Part shown: positions 63,254 to 64,000 of the stretch, in pieces
Layout: every line of letters begins with the position of its first letter
Numbering within the stretch: position 1 is the first letter of the stretch
Origin: JBBEAM01 sp040882845
Lineage (GTDB): Bacteria; Pseudomonadota; Alphaproteobacteria; Kiloniellales; DSM-21159
DNA: 64,000 nucleotides
Assembly (NCBI GenBank): GCA_040882845.1
Contig: JBBEAM010000007.1
Coordinates: forward strand, 186,001-250,000
Reading direction: 5' to 3'
Notes under the pieces: generated by a model
What the model was told of the DNA's origin: nothing
The model's input: only the letters and a program-made list of their open reading frames with translations
The model's database searches: none
Position numbers and translations under genes: made by a program

Positions 63254-63736
63254 TCATCGTTTCTGGCCGCCGCCGCTCCCTGCGATCTCCAGGGCCGCGT
63301 CGACGATCGGCTGATAGCCGGTGCAGCGGCAGAGGTTGCCGGAGATCGCTTCGCGGATCTCCGCCTCGCCGGCCCCGGGCGTGCGCTCCAGCAGGGCCTG
63401 CAGGCTGAGCACCATGCCCGGCGTGCAGAAGCCGCACTGCAGGGCGTGATGGCTGCGGAAGGCCTCCTGCAAGGGGCTGAGCCCGCTTTCGGGCGAAACC
63501 CCTTCGATGGTGACGATTTCTGCGCCCTCGGCCTGCACCGCCAGCAGCAGGCAGCCGCGCACGGCCTCGCCTTCGAGCAGCACCGTGCAGGCGCCGCAGA
63601 CGCCGTGCTCGCAGCCGAGATGGGTGCCGGTCAGCCCCAGGTCGTCGCGCAGGGCGTCGGCCAGGCTCTTGTTCGGCGCGACTTCCAGGGTTGCGGGCCT
63701 GCCGTTGAGGGTAAAGTCGACGCGGCGCCGGCTCAT
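63254..63736 (-). CDS. [2Fe-2S] subunit of a molybdenum hydroxylase (CoxS/xanthine dehydrogenase type)
   Basis: A 160-residue subunit. The plant-ferredoxin-like cluster uses Cys42, Cys47, Cys50 and Cys62 (GCEHGVCGACTV, GC), and the second cluster CGFCTPGM and NLCRCTGY. ATG 63736 overlaps the stop of the FAD subunit gene. It passes electrons from the molybdenum subunit (outside the window) to the flavoprotein. Enzyme identity (CO, xanthine, aldehyde or other) cannot be set from this part. Confidence 0.92.
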   Translation of the reverse strand: MSRRRVDFTLNGRPATLEVAPNKSLADALRDDLGLTGTHLGCEHGVCGACTVLLEGEAVRGCLLLAVQAEGAEIVTIEGVSPESGLSPLQEAFRSHHALQCGFCTPGMVLSLQALLERTPGAGEAEIREAISGNLCRCTGYQPIVDAALEIAGSGGGQKR

Positions 63737-64000
63737 GCGGCTTCTCCCTGTAGCTGTAGCGCCGCCTCGATGGCGCGGCGGACCAGGACACCGGCCATGC
63801 GGCGGCGGTAGTCGCGCCCGGCGAAGGGCGAATCGAACTCCACGGCGTCCACGGGCAAGGCCGCCACGGCTTCCGCGATGGTCTTGGAATCCAAGCCGCG
63901 GCCGTGCAGCACCGCCTCGCTGTTCGCGCAGCGCAGCGGCGTCGGCGCGACGGCGCCGAGCACCACGGCGGCCTCGCGGCACAGACCGTTCTCATCGAGA
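63733..64000 (-). CDS. FAD-binding subunit of the molybdenum hydroxylase, C-terminal part only
   Basis: The frame is open to the right edge, giving the last 88 residues. CREAAVVLGAVAPTPLRC and DYRRRMAGVLVRRAI are the CoxM C-terminal domain. It overlaps the [2Fe-2S] gene by 4 bases. The beginning, and presumably the large molybdopterin subunit gene, lie beyond the window. Confidence 0.85.
   Translation of the reverse strand, partial: LDENGLCREAAVVLGAVAPTPLRCANSEAVLHGRGLDSKTIAEAVAALPVDAVEFDSPFAGRDYRRRMAGVLVRRAIEAALQLQGEAA

Overview
The window is very GC-rich (about two thirds G+C by eye) and densely packed, with many 4-base ATGA overlaps and many GTG or TTG starts. Its conserved gene order (murA, DUF2948, hisG, hisD, UPF0262, low-molecular-weight phosphatase, infA, maf, RNase E/G, yacG) is the classic alphaproteobacterial arrangement. 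Two TRAP transporters, a polyamine ABC system, an AcuI-type reductase and a xanthine-dehydrogenase-type operon suggest a heterotrophic, probably aquatic or marine alphaproteobacterium of the Rhodospirillales/Kiloniellales type. That placement is an inference.

Layout. 1-9 kb: end of a peptide-type binding protein, an unknown protein, a class III aminotransferase, then a TAXI-type TRAP system (receptor, fused permease, UspA, formylglycine-enzyme-like lipoprotein) and a conserved unknown. 9-12.6 kb: periplasmic rhodanese, tRNA-Pro(CGG) with a clear promoter and terminator, PiuC-type hydroxylase, polyprenyl diphosphate synthase, DUF2007 and a TrmN6-like methyltransferase. 12.6-19.8 kb: a polyamine uptake and catabolism cluster (two binding proteins, nitrilase, PotABC-type transporter, acetylpolyamine amidohydrolase). 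19.8-30.8 kb: S49 peptidase, saccharopine-dehydrogenase-like protein, hydroxyacid dehydrogenase, DctPQM TRAP operon with an amidase (interrupted by a 10-N assembly gap), small membrane proteins, a TauE/SafE permease and an exported two-gene unit of unknown function. 31-44 kb: glyQ-glyS-ppdK, a second TauE/SafE permease, ygfZ, a dihydroorotase-like enzyme, UspA, GNAT, thiolase and AcuI. 44-48.3 kb: Sel1-repeat protein, PAP2 phosphatase, then a low-GC three-gene cassette lying between a decayed tRNA-Thr copy and an intact tRNA-Thr. 48.4-57.5 kb: the conserved core block, ending with tRNA-Phe. 57.7-59.7 kb: a low-GC OLD-family nuclease directly beside tRNA-Phe. 59.9-64 kb: succinate-semialdehyde-type dehydrogenase, a DUF1116 protein, a cupin, and the start of a molybdenum-hydroxylase operon that runs off the right edge.

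The strongest candidate for something undescribed is the 2.1-kb island at 46.0-48.2 kb. Three genes translationally coupled by ATGA overlaps encode a one-helix membrane protein, a polytopic protein resembling the vitamin-K-dependent gamma-carboxylase/HTTM superfamily (it keeps a Lys and a His that I align by memory to human GGCX), and a DCC-family thiol-disulfide protein with a CPFC motif. The flanking tRNA-Thr copies share 48 of 54 positions, and all six differences are paired changes in the T stem. A second low-GC insert, a stand-alone OLD nuclease (AAA ATPase plus TOPRIM), sits beside another tRNA gene and is a plausible phage-defence gene.
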